Shown in pieces: positions 32,857 to 41,059 of a stretch of DNA of 63,411 nt. Each line of letters begins with the position of its first letter. Position 1 is the first letter of the stretch. Below the pieces are notes generated by a model. That model was not told the origin of the DNA. It did not search any database and saw only the letters and a list, made by a program, of their open reading frames with translations. Made by a program: the position numbers and the translations under genes. Origin of the DNA: Clostridia bacterium (GTDB lineage Bacteria; Bacillota; Clostridia; Oscillospirales; Acutalibacteraceae); the NCBI GenBank assembly GCA_017440965.1, contig JAFSGH010000075.1:1-63411 (forward strand), read 5' to 3'.

Positions 32857-32902
32857 TCAACAAAGAGGAATTAATTAAAAATACTTAAAAATAAACCTGC
32901 GT

Positions 32903-32931
32903 TTGACAAAACTGATCAATGCTGATATAAT
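32903..32931 (+). promoter_or_regulatory. Promoter of the GDPD gene
   Basis: TTGACA (32903-32908), 17-nt spacer, TATAAT (32926-32931): full consensus, divergent from the SCIFF promoter. Confidence 0.8.
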
Positions 32932-32960
32932 TATTCCAACATAGTAGCGGAGGTTAAATT

Positions 32961-33809
32961 ATGTCATTTGTTCTCAATAAGATCATCACACTTATTCTTG
33001 TTCCCTTGTATCTTTGTCCTTTTCTTCCTTTTATTAATGTTGTAAAGCTATTCAATCAGCCGAAGGAGCTTATCTCACTCAGTGAAAACGGTATCGGATC
33101 CGAAGAGGATCCCGTATATCTTACGGCACACAGAGGCGTGTGGGCAGAGGCTCCCGAAAATTCTCTTCCCGCATACGAAAAGGCTGTCGAATATGGATAT
33201 TATACGGCTGAATGCGATATCAGACTTACAAAGGATAATGAATGGGTGCTCAATCACAACAGTGACACAGGAAGCCTTTTCTGTGAGATCGGTGAGATAT
33301 CAGAGTATACTCTCGGGGAGCTAAAAACCTTCTCTTATAAATGGGGAGCAAATTTCTGGGAATACGAGGATCTCAGAATTGCAACACTGGATGAATATCT
33401 TGATATTTTTGTCGGCTCATCAACCCGTCCTCAGATAGAAATAAAGGGCGATAACCTTGATATGCTTTATAAGGTTGTAGATGCCGTAAAGGCAAGAGGA
33501 ATGGAAGAGCAGGCAATAATAATAAGCTTCGATTATGAACAGCTTAAGGTCGTTGATTCACTTAACAGCGGTATAGAGCTGTGGTATCTCTGCGACAGAA
33601 TTACGCCTGAAGTAATTGCAATGGCTGAGGCACTTAATTCCGAATGCTGGCTTTCTCCTGACTTCGAGGATAATGATGCCGAATCCATACAGCTTGCAAT
33701 TGATGCAGGCATCGGTTGCTCCTTCTGGACAGTAAATGAGCTCAGCGATGCAAAAATGCTTTATGACATGGGAATAAGATATATTGAAACGGATATTTTC
33801 ATTAACTGA
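32961..33809 (+). CDS. Glycerophosphodiester phosphodiesterase, membrane-anchored
   Basis: 282 residues with one N-terminal hydrophobic helix (IITLILVPLYLCPFLPF). The GDPD barrel has all catalytic motifs: TAHRGVWAEAPENS (His-Arg and Glu), AECDIRLTKDNEWVLNHN (Glu, Asp, His), PQIEIKGD and the C-terminal CSFWTVNELSDAK. It hydrolyses glycerophosphodiesters (lipid headgroups or teichoic-acid-like substrates) to glycerol-3-phosphate and an alcohol. GGAGGTT precedes the ATG. The substrate cannot be specified; the product could feed glycerol metabolism. Confidence 0.9.
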   Translation: MSFVLNKIITLILVPLYLCPFLPFINVVKLFNQPKELISLSENGIGSEEDPVYLTAHRGVWAEAPENSLPAYEKAVEYGYYTAECDIRLTKDNEWVLNHNSDTGSLFCEIGEISEYTLGELKTFSYKWGANFWEYEDLRIATLDEYLDIFVGSSTRPQIEIKGDNLDMLYKVVDAVKARGMEEQAIIISFDYEQLKVVDSLNSGIELWYLCDRITPEVIAMAEALNSECWLSPDFEDNDAESIQLAIDAGIGCSFWTVNELSDAKMLYDMGIRYIETDIFIN

Positions 33810-33820
33810 TCATCCAAAGA

Positions 33821-33850
33821 GCCGCAGCGCAAAGCCGCGGCTTTTTTTTT
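33821..33850 (+). terminator. GDPD gene terminator
   Basis: AGCCGC / GCGGCT stem with an 11-nt loop, followed by eight T. Confidence 0.8.
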
Positions 33851-33914
33851 GTGATATTACGGATAAGCTGTCTCACAAAAAAATTTATTATCACGTTTAT
33901 TTACACTTTATTTA

Positions 33915-33944
33915 TTGACTTATTATGATAAAATAATGTATATT
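33915..33944 (+). promoter_or_regulatory. Promoter of the GH3 gene
   Basis: TTGACT (33915-33920), 18-nt spacer, TATATT (33939-33944). Confidence 0.6.
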
Positions 33945-33979
33945 AATGGTTAAGATAAAATGAGAGGAGATATTTTCCG

Positions 33980-36439
33980 GTGAAACATCCTGAAATCATC
34001 AAAAAAATGACCCTTGAACAAAAGGCTGCTTTTGTATCGGGTCTTGATTACTGGCACACTCAGGGAAGTGCTGATCTCGGACTTCCTTCAATCAACATTA
34101 CAGACGGTCCTCACGGACTCAGAAAAAAGAACGAGAACAAAAAGGCATCTGACGGCATAGGCCTCGGAAATTCCGTACCTGCAACATGCTTCCCTCCCGC
34201 CTCTGCGACCGCCTGCTCTTGGGATCCCGAGCTTATTAGGCTTGCAGGTGAGGCTCTCGGCGAAGAGTGTCTCAAAGAAAAGGTTTCTGTTGTTCTCGGC
34301 CCCGGAATGAACATCAAGAGAGCGCCCACATGCGGAAGAAACTTTGAATATTTCAGTGAAGATCCTCTTCTTGCAGGCAAAATGGCCGCAGGTCTTGTAA
34401 AGGGCGTTCAGTCAAAGGGCATTGGCACATCACTTAAGCATTATGCCTGTAATTCTCAGGAAGCATACAGAATGATCGTTGACGAGGTTGTTGACGAAAG
34501 AGCTTTAAGAGAGATATATCTTGCAGCATTTGAAATTGCAGTAAAAGAGGCATCTCCCTGGACCGTTATGAATTCCTATAACAGAATCAACGGCGAATAT
34601 GCTTCTCAGAATGAATATCTCCAGAAAAAGGTATTAAGAGACGAATGGGGCTTCGACGGACTTATCGTTACCGACTGGGGCTCATCTGTTGACAGAATTC
34701 CCGGTCTTAACTTCGGTACTGACCTTGAAATGCCTTCTTCCGGCGGATACAATACAAAGAAGATCATTGATGCAGTGAATAACGGTGAGCTCAGCGAGGA
34801 TGTACTTAACGAAAGAGCTGACACGGTTATTGATCTTATCATAAAGTCAAAGCCTGCTCTTGACAAGGGCTGCGATTTCTCATTTGATGATCATCACGCA
34901 GTTGCAAGAAAAGTAGCTGAAGGCTCAATGGTGCTTCTCAAGAATGATGACGGTATTCTTCCCCTAAAGCAGGGTGCAAAGGTAGCTGTTATCGGTGAGC
35001 TTGCTGCAGCTCCCCGTTTCCAGGGTGCAGGCTCATCTGTTATCAATCCTACAAGACTCGACAACGCACTCGAGGAGCTTAAAAAGCTCGGTGTTGATGT
35101 TACATATGCAAAGGGCTACGAAAAGAGCAAGAATGAAATAAACGATGCACTTTTCACAGAGGCAAAGAATGCCGCAAAGAATGCTGATATCGCTCTTGTT
35201 TTTGTAGGTCTCACAGAAGAATTTGAAGGCGAAGGCTATGACAGAATGAACATAGAAATGCCTTCATCTCACAATGAGCTTGTAAGTGAAATAGCAAAGG
35301 TAAATCCCAACACTGCTGTTGTTCTTGCAGGCGGTTCTGTTATCAATCTTCCCTGGATAAACGAGGTCAAGGCTCTTCTTGATTCCCGCCTCGGCGGTCA
35401 GGCAACAGGCAGTGCAGTTGCAAATATACTTACAGGTAAGGTCAATCCCTCAGGTAAGACATCCGAAACATATCCCCTTTCATACGAAGAAAATCCCACA
35501 TTCGGAAATTATCCCGGCGGACCTGTTACAAGCGAGCACAGAGAGTCTATCTACATCGGATACCGTTATTACGACAAGGCAAAGAAGGAGGTCCTCTTCC
35601 CCTTCGGCTACGGTCTTTCATATACAAAGTTCGAATACAGCGACATTTCTGTTTCAGCTGAAAATATCACTGACGCAGACGAGCTTACAGTAAAATTCAA
35701 GGTTAAGAACATCGGTGATGTTGACGGTGCTGAAGTAACACAGCTTTATGTAGGCGATATCGAATCAACCATCTACCGTGCAGTAAAGGATCTCAGAGCC
35801 TTCGAAAAGGTATTCCTTAAAGCAGGCGAAGAAAAAGAGGTCACCTTCACTCTTTCAAAGAGAGACTTTGCATTCTTCAATGTTTACAGCGGCGAATATC
35901 AGGTTGAAAGCGGTGAGTTTGCCGTTCTCGTAGGTGCTTCATCAAGAGATATCAAGCTTATGAAGATGGTAAATGTAACATCCTCCGATACTACAGTTAT
36001 CCCCGATTACCGTGCAAGTGCTCCTGCATATTATACAGCAGACAAGGACGGTATGACAGGTGCACAGTTTGAAGCAGTACTCGGAAGAGCTCTTCCCTCC
36101 GCAAAAAGAGATACATCTAAGCCGATTGACATTTACTGCTGTCTTGACGATGCAAGACACACAAAATGGGGCGGAAGGATCTGCAGACTCATTGAAGGAC
36201 TTATGGCAAAAATGGGCTCTGATGCAAACGGCGACGGCAAAATGATCGCAGCAATGGCAACACAGATCCCCATCAGAAACTTCATAGCAATGAGCATGGG
36301 CGTGTTCTCAGTTGGCATGGCTGACGGACTTCTTATGATACTTAATGATGACAAATCAAGCTTCATCGGACTTATGAAGATCTTAGGCAGAATCATTCCT
36401 GCGATCACCAAGCTTCCCGCTCTTCTTAAATCCATCTGA
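33980..36439 (+). CDS. GH3-family beta-glucosidase-type glycoside hydrolase
   Basis: 819 residues, cytoplasmic. Domain 1 TIM barrel: ITDGPHGLR, FPPASATACSWDP, VLGPGMNIKRAPTCGRNFEY, TSLKHYACNSQE (KH motif) and GLIVTDWGSSVDR with the nucleophile Asp. Domain 2 alpha/beta sandwich: EGSMVLLKNDDGILPLK and the acid/base region around FVGLTEEFEGEGYDR. A fibronectin-like domain (FKVKNIGDVDGAEVTQLYVG) follows and a ~100-residue C-terminal extension of unknown role. It cleaves terminal beta-linked glucose or related sugars. Translation starts at GTG (33980) behind AGGAG; the nearby upstream ATG runs into a stop at once. Confidence 0.92.
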   Translation: MKHPEIIKKMTLEQKAAFVSGLDYWHTQGSADLGLPSINITDGPHGLRKKNENKKASDGIGLGNSVPATCFPPASATACSWDPELIRLAGEALGEECLKEKVSVVLGPGMNIKRAPTCGRNFEYFSEDPLLAGKMAAGLVKGVQSKGIGTSLKHYACNSQEAYRMIVDEVVDERALREIYLAAFEIAVKEASPWTVMNSYNRINGEYASQNEYLQKKVLRDEWGFDGLIVTDWGSSVDRIPGLNFGTDLEMPSSGGYNTKKIIDAVNNGELSEDVLNERADTVIDLIIKSKPALDKGCDFSFDDHHAVARKVAEGSMVLLKNDDGILPLKQGAKVAVIGELAAAPRFQGAGSSVINPTRLDNALEELKKLGVDVTYAKGYEKSKNEINDALFTEAKNAAKNADIALVFVGLTEEFEGEGYDRMNIEMPSSHNELVSEIAKVNPNTAVVLAGGSVINLPWINEVKALLDSRLGGQATGSAVANILTGKVNPSGKTSETYPLSYEENPTFGNYPGGPVTSEHRESIYIGYRYYDKAKKEVLFPFGYGLSYTKFEYSDISVSAENITDADELTVKFKVKNIGDVDGAEVTQLYVGDIESTIYRAVKDLRAFEKVFLKAGEEKEVTFTLSKRDFAFFNVYSGEYQVESGEFAVLVGASSRDIKLMKMVNVTSSDTTVIPDYRASAPAYYTADKDGMTGAQFEAVLGRALPSAKRDTSKPIDIYCCLDDARHTKWGGRICRLIEGLMAKMGSDANGDGKMIAAMATQIPIRNFIAMSMGVFSVGMADGLLMILNDDKSSFIGLMKILGRIIPAITKLPALLKSI

Positions 36440-36446
36440 TAAATGA

Positions 36447-36482
36447 GCATCTGCCGAAAAAAATACGGCAGATGCTTTTTTT
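36447..36482 (+). terminator. GH3 gene terminator
   Basis: 10-bp perfect stem GCATCTGCCG / CGGCAGATGC, A-rich loop, seven T. Confidence 0.9.
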
Positions 36483-36598
36483 ATAACAATATTTTAACAA
36501 AACATTGATATAATATGTATTGTTATCTCTGACCATTTAACAAAAAAATTAATTCTGCATACATTTTTTCAGCACTCATTTTCGCAGGAGGTTTTTCT

Positions 36599-37270
36599 AT
36601 GTTTAATATCCTTATTGTTGAAGACGATAAAGCACTCAACAAATCGTTTTGCTCTTTTCTCAATCAGAACGGCTATAACACGGTAGGCTGTCTTAATGCA
36701 GAGGATGCTTTTGTTGCTCTGTATGAAACTGTTTTTGACATTATCATTTCTGACATTATGATGCCGGGTACTGACGGTTTTGAATTTGCAAAAAGAGTCA
36801 GAAGCATCAATTCGACCATTCCCATCCTCTTTGTTACCGCAAGAGAGGATTTTGCATCAAAGGAAAAGGGATATAAGGCAGGCATAGATGACTATATGAC
36901 AAAGCCTATCGATCTTGATGAATTATTACTTAAGATCGGTGCTATTCTCAGGCGAGCAGGCATAAATAACAGCAAAATACTTACCGTGGGAAATTTCACA
37001 ATGAATATCAATGAGTATACAGCATATCTCAACGGCAATGAAATAGCTCTCACGGCAAGAGAATTCAGTCTTTTATATAAGCTTCTTTCCTATCCTAAAA
37101 AAGCATTTACACGTTCGCAACTTATGGACGAATTCTGGGAGGCTGACACTGAATCCGGCACAAGAACAGTCGATGTCTATATGACAAAGCTTCGTGCAAA
37201 GCTTGCCGAATGCGATGCTTTTGAAATAGTTACTGTGCGGGGACTCGGATATAAGGCGGTGCTTAAATAA
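36599..37270 (+). CDS. OmpR-family response regulator
   Basis: 223 residues. Receiver domain with acidic pocket E8-D9-D10, phospho-acceptor D52 in ISDIMMPGTDG, TAREDF (Thr) and MTKPID (Lys). The C-terminal winged helix binds DNA (LTAREFSLLYKLLSYPKKAF, RTVDVYMTKLRAKL). It is partnered with the kinase whose ATG overlaps its stop by one base. CGCAGGAGG precedes the start. Targets are unknown. Confidence 0.93.
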   Translation: MFNILIVEDDKALNKSFCSFLNQNGYNTVGCLNAEDAFVALYETVFDIIISDIMMPGTDGFEFAKRVRSINSTIPILFVTAREDFASKEKGYKAGIDDYMTKPIDLDELLLKIGAILRRAGINNSKILTVGNFTMNINEYTAYLNGNEIALTAREFSLLYKLLSYPKKAFTRSQLMDEFWEADTESGTRTVDVYMTKLRAKLAECDAFEIVTVRGLGYKAVLK

Positions 37271-38352
37271 TGAGCCGCGAACAAAAAAAGCTTATTATAA
37301 AAAGAGAGAAAAAAAGATTTTATAAGAGGTTATTTATAAACTATATTCTCAGCTTTCTTGCTTTTTTTCTTCTTGCAGGTGTTACTACCACGGTTTCATT
37401 CCTCATTTTCTTACACGCTTACGAATTGCCGATAAACTATATAAAACAATATGCCGTTTACACATTTTTTAATCTGATCTTTATAGCGGCTTTATTCGGT
37501 CTTTTGGGCACCGCATGGAGAAAATACACGGTTGAAAAGCCTATAGAAAAGATCAATAAGGTGCTTATTAAAATCAGAAAAGGTGACTATTCCTCTCATC
37601 TAAAAAGAAGAAATTACTCTGACCGTTTTGCTACAATAGTTAATACCGTAAATCTGATGGCAACGGAATTATCGAGCCTTGATAATCTGAAAATTTCTCT
37701 CATTTCAAATATTTCCCATGAATTAAAAACTCCGATAAGTGTTATAAACAACTATGCAACACTTCTGCAGGATCCCACGCTTACAACGGAAAAGCAGGTG
37801 GAATACGCAAAGGCCGTTGCAGAGTCTTCAAAAAAAATGAATGAGTTTATAACAAATATTCTCAAGTTAAATCAGTTGGAAAATCAGAATATTCCTTCGG
37901 ATATGACAGATTTTGATGTAAGCGAGCAGTTTTGCGAGTGTCTTCTTGATTTTGAGGATGTATGGGAGGCAAAAAATATTGATATCGTAACAGATATTGA
38001 GGAAAATATAACCGTAAAATCAAATCAGTATCTTATGAATATCGTATGGAACAATCTTTTGTCCAATGCTTTCAAATTTACTCCAGAGGGCGGTACTGTC
38101 ACGGTAAAGATATCTGAAGGCAAAAAATATGCTTCAGTTTCAATTTCCGATACAGGATGCGGAATTCCTGAGGATCAGATCGAATTGATATTTGATAAAT
38201 TCTATCAATGTGACACATCCCGCGGCACCGAAGGAAACGGCCTCGGACTTGCTTTGGTAAAAAGGATAATAAACATAACCGACTGTATCATAAAGGTGGA
38301 AAGTAAGCCCGGAGAAGGCTCAAAATTCACCGTAAAGATACCTAAACAATAA
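37270..38352 (+). CDS. Sensor histidine kinase with minimal extracellular loop
   Basis: 360 residues. Two N-terminal membrane helices (ILSFLAFFLLAGVTTTVSFL and FFNLIFIAALFGLLG) leave only ~12 residues outside, so it likely senses through the membrane or a partner protein. A HAMP-like segment (KPIEKINKVLIKIRKGDYSS) leads to the H box SNISHELKTPISVI, N box NNLLSNAFKFT and G boxes SDTGCGIPEDQ and GNGLGLALV. It phosphorylates the upstream response regulator, to which it is translationally coupled. Confidence 0.92.
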   Translation: MSREQKKLIIKREKKRFYKRLFINYILSFLAFFLLAGVTTTVSFLIFLHAYELPINYIKQYAVYTFFNLIFIAALFGLLGTAWRKYTVEKPIEKINKVLIKIRKGDYSSHLKRRNYSDRFATIVNTVNLMATELSSLDNLKISLISNISHELKTPISVINNYATLLQDPTLTTEKQVEYAKAVAESSKKMNEFITNILKLNQLENQNIPSDMTDFDVSEQFCECLLDFEDVWEAKNIDIVTDIEENITVKSNQYLMNIVWNNLLSNAFKFTPEGGTVTVKISEGKKYASVSISDTGCGIPEDQIELIFDKFYQCDTSRGTEGNGLGLALVKRIINITDCIIKVESKPGEGSKFTVKIPKQ

Positions 38353-38386
38353 GCATTACAAAAAAAAGCTTTCTCTTAAAGGTCAA

Positions 38387-38421
38387 AATTGCTCTCCCGG
38401 TCAAAAATCGGGAGAGCAATT
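38387..38421. terminator. Shared terminator between the two two-component operons
   Basis: 13-bp perfect stem AATTGCTCTCCCG / CGGGAGAGCAATT with a 9-nt loop. A half type A repeat follows at 38427-38445. Confidence 0.8.
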
Positions 38422-38426
38422 CTTGT

Positions 38427-38445
38427 TTATTATATAGGAAATTGC
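38427..38445. repeat. Half copy of the type A repeat
   Basis: Nineteen bases identical to the left arm (TTATTATATAGGAAATTGC) and then unrelated sequence; right arm absent. Confidence 0.7.
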
Positions 38446-38465
38446 AAATAAAGCAGTTTTCTTAT

Positions 38466-39719
38466 TTACTGCTTGAATTTGACGGTAAATACCGTTCCGT
38501 GCTCGGCATCACTTGTAACGCTTATATCGGCATTGTGAAGACCTGCAAGATTCTTACATATGGCAAGCCCCAGTCCGTAGCCACTTCCTGAGGTACGCGC
38601 TTTATCGGATCTGTAAAAACGCTCAAACAAATGCGGGATATCTTCCTCGGGAATAGGTGTTCCGGTATTTCTTGTTGTGAGCAGAACATAGCCGGTATCA
38701 CGCCTTAAGGAATAGGAGTGCCGTTTTTTCAATGAAAGCGTTACTTCCCCGTTTTCGCCTGAATACTTTATCGCATTGTCAAGCAGAATATGAATGATCT
38801 GATTCAAAGCGACCTGATCACCGTTTATAAAAATATTCTTATCAATATCCGTATTCAATATGATACCGTTTTCAAATGCGACGGGCTCATACTGAAGAGC
38901 CAGCTGCATGGAAAGCTCCGACATATCAACGGGAGCAAACATATTTTTTCTGCTGGTGTTGTCTGTTTTAGCAAGAAGCAGCAGCTTATCAACAAGCTCC
39001 TTCATATAAGTTGCCTCTTCATAAGTGCTGTCCACCCACTGCATCTGCTCATTGACGGTGTTTTCCGGATGCGCCCTGAGAATGCCGCTGTTTGTAAGTA
39101 TTACCGTAAGAGGTGTTTTCAGTTCATGGGATGCATCGGCAATAAAGTTTTTCTGCTGCTCCCATGCTTTTTCAACAGGCTTAAGACTTACCTTTGCAAG
39201 AAAACGCATTATCACCCATAAGAACAGCGAAGAAATAATAATCAGAAATGCGCCGTCGATAAGTATTGTTTTCAAATATGAAAAATACTGCGTCGAATCC
39301 GAAAAAGCGATTCTGCTGCCAAAAGCATATTCGGTCTGATTATAAAACAAATTCAGATCTGCTATAAGACCGAAATCGTATTCAGACTTCAGAACATAAG
39401 ATACCGCGCGTGAAAGAATAGCCTCATCCATATTGGCACGGCTGAAATCAAGAATGGTTATAGAGCCCATTTCCTTTACATCCACAACACAGACATTGCC
39501 GGAATGAAGAGTCAGTATAGAATCCTTTTCATCCGTGATTCCGATTTCAGGTAAGGCGGTCACTGAGGAAGAGCTTGAAAAATTCTGTAAAACAGAACGC
39601 ATGTCCGCAGTCAGGCTGACAAAGATTACAGTACAGCTTATAAGATAAAACGAAATAAGCACAGCACCGACAATAGACATTGATATCGCAACAAAGCGCC
39701 TTCTGAGTTTTTTAAGCAT
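38466..39719 (-). CDS. Sensor histidine kinase
   Basis: 417 residues. Two membrane helices (FVAISMSIVGAVLISFYLIS near the N-terminus and AFLIIISSLFLWVIM near 165) enclose an extracellular domain of ~120 residues. The cytoplasmic part has H box ADASHELKTPLTVI, N box LDNAIKYSGE and the G box region ending GYGLGLAIC. Its gene overlaps the upstream response regulator by 8 nt. The layout (RR first, kinase second) resembles CiaRH-type envelope-stress systems, but the sensing domain is not recognised. Confidence 0.92.
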   Translation of the reverse strand: MLKKLRRRFVAISMSIVGAVLISFYLISCTVIFVSLTADMRSVLQNFSSSSSVTALPEIGITDEKDSILTLHSGNVCVVDVKEMGSITILDFSRANMDEAILSRAVSYVLKSEYDFGLIADLNLFYNQTEYAFGSRIAFSDSTQYFSYLKTILIDGAFLIIISSLFLWVIMRFLAKVSLKPVEKAWEQQKNFIADASHELKTPLTVILTNSGILRAHPENTVNEQMQWVDSTYEEATYMKELVDKLLLLAKTDNTSRKNMFAPVDMSELSMQLALQYEPVAFENGIILNTDIDKNIFINGDQVALNQIIHILLDNAIKYSGENGEVTLSLKKRHSYSLRRDTGYVLLTTRNTGTPIPEEDIPHLFERFYRSDKARTSGSGYGLGLAICKNLAGLHNADISVTSDAEHGTVFTVKFKQ

Positions 39720-40392
39720 TCGTTTTCACCTCAAGACGGTATCCTATCTTTCGCAGTGAAGCAATTTCTATTTTGCTTGATATAAAGTCCAGCTTTTTTC
39801 TCAAAAATGAAATATAGACCTCAACGTTATTATCAACGGCGTTGGAATCATACCCCCATACCTTTACGATAAGCTCTTCTTTTGTTGTAACGATAAGGGG
39901 ATTTTGCATCAGTATCTTCATTATTTCAAATTCCTTGAAATTAAGATGAACGCTTTTTCCGTTACAGGAAAGATCACAGGTTGAAAGATTCAGCTTGATA
40001 TCGTGAAATTCCACTTCATCAATAACTACCTCACCCTGCCTTCTTGTAAGCGCTCTGACTCTTGCAAGCAGCTCCTCGGGAGAAAAAGGCTTTGTCATAT
40101 AATCATCCGCACCGGCATCAAGCCCCTTTACCTTATCAGATATCTGATCCTTTGCGGTAAGCATAAGAATCGGAGTTGCGACCTTCTCTTTTCTGAGAAA
40201 AGCTGCAACTTCATAGCCGTTCATTTTAGGAAGCATAATATCAAGGATGATAATATCGTAAATACCGCTTATTGCAAGGTCAAGCCCGTCCCTGCCGTCA
40301 TAGGCAATATCAACCATATATTTTTGCTCCTTCAGAATATGTGCAAGGCCCTCTGCAAGGCGTTTTTCGTCTTCAACAACCAATATCTGCAT
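39712..40392 (-). CDS. OmpR-family response regulator
   Basis: 226 residues. Acidic pocket E7-D8-E9, phospho-acceptor D51 in IIILDIMLPKMNG, TAKDQ and MTKPFSPEELLARV. The DNA-binding winged helix has LNFKEFEIMKILMQNPLIVT and VDNNVEVYISFLRKKL. Forms an operon with the kinase downstream. A minus-strand promoter TTGAAA-17-GATAAT lies about 50-75 nt upstream of the start. Confidence 0.93.
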   Translation of the reverse strand: MQILVVEDEKRLAEGLAHILKEQKYMVDIAYDGRDGLDLAISGIYDIIILDIMLPKMNGYEVAAFLRKEKVATPILMLTAKDQISDKVKGLDAGADDYMTKPFSPEELLARVRALTRRQGEVVIDEVEFHDIKLNLSTCDLSCNGKSVHLNFKEFEIMKILMQNPLIVTTKEELIVKVWGYDSNAVDNNVEVYISFLRKKLDFISSKIEIASLRKIGYRLEVKTNA

Positions 40393-40511
40393 ACTGATTT
40401 ACCTCCGTAATAGATCTTTGCCGAATAATGTATATATTTTATTATCACATAATTATTATTCTCTTTCAAGACTTTATTTTAATGAACTTAAAAATGTCTT
40501 AAATGCAAATC

Positions 40512-40540
40512 TTTACATTGCATCCGGATGATGATATAAT
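40512..40540 (+). promoter_or_regulatory. Promoter of the thioesterase gene
   Basis: TTTACA (40512-40517), 17-nt spacer, TATAAT (40535-40540). Confidence 0.7.
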
Positions 40541-40581
40541 AAGAGACTGAAATCAAAAGAAGGACGCGGAAAAACAAAGCT

Positions 40582-40986
40582 ATGATAAATGAATTACCCG
40601 ATTTTATAAAAGAAGCCTCAATTACTCCGTATATTGTTCATAACGGAATAGAGCTGATAGAATATAAGGAAGGCTACTGCAAGGCTTCAATAAAAATTGA
40701 AAAACATCATAAAAATCTGCACGGAACAGTACACGGCGGCTGTGTTTTTTCACTTGCCGATACGGTTGCAGGATACACTGCTATGACAGAAGGGACAATT
40801 ATAACAACGCTTAATGCATCTATAAACTACCTTCATCCTGTGGCAGATACCGAATATTTATTCTGCGAGGGCAGAATAGTAAAAAGCGGAAAAACAGTGA
40901 CTGTGGTAAGAACAGAGCTTTTCGACGACAACGGAAAGCTTCTTGCAGACTGCAGCTTTTCCTGCTATAATCTCGGGAAAAGATAA
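40582..40986 (+). CDS. PaaI-type hotdog-fold acyl-CoA thioesterase
   Basis: 134 residues with the PaaI/4HBT signature HKNLHGTVHGGCVFSLADTVAG (two adjacent halves: the HGG loop and the catalytic Asp region) and INYLHPVADTEYL. These enzymes hydrolyse acyl-CoA, in the type case phenylacetyl-CoA-derived intermediates. Its closeness to two acyl-CoA ligases and an indolepyruvate oxidoreductase suggests it recycles aryl-acetyl-CoA or releases CoA from stalled esters. It is transcribed alone. The 3' end carries a 20-base inverted match to the end of the type B repeat. Confidence 0.85.
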   Translation: MINELPDFIKEASITPYIVHNGIELIEYKEGYCKASIKIEKHHKNLHGTVHGGCVFSLADTVAGYTAMTEGTIITTLNASINYLHPVADTEYLFCEGRIVKSGKTVTVVRTELFDDNGKLLADCSFSCYNLGKR

Positions 40987-41003
40987 AAAAGCATTCTGCT
41001 TCA
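40984..41003 (-). repeat. Inverted fragment of type B repeat end
   Basis: Reverse complement reads TGAAGCAGAATGCTTTTTTA, identical over 20 bases to the end of the type B copy at 29456-29522. It begins at the thioesterase stop codon. Confidence 0.65.
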
Positions 41004-41022
41004 GCTTATACAGAAAAACAAT

Positions 41023-41055
41023 AACGGAGACACACTCTAAAAATGTGTCTCCGTT
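41023..41055. terminator. Terminator between thioesterase and ligase genes
   Basis: 12-bp perfect stem AACGGAGACACA / TGTGTCTCCGTT, 9-nt loop, between converging genes. Confidence 0.75.
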
Positions 41056-41059
41056 TATA

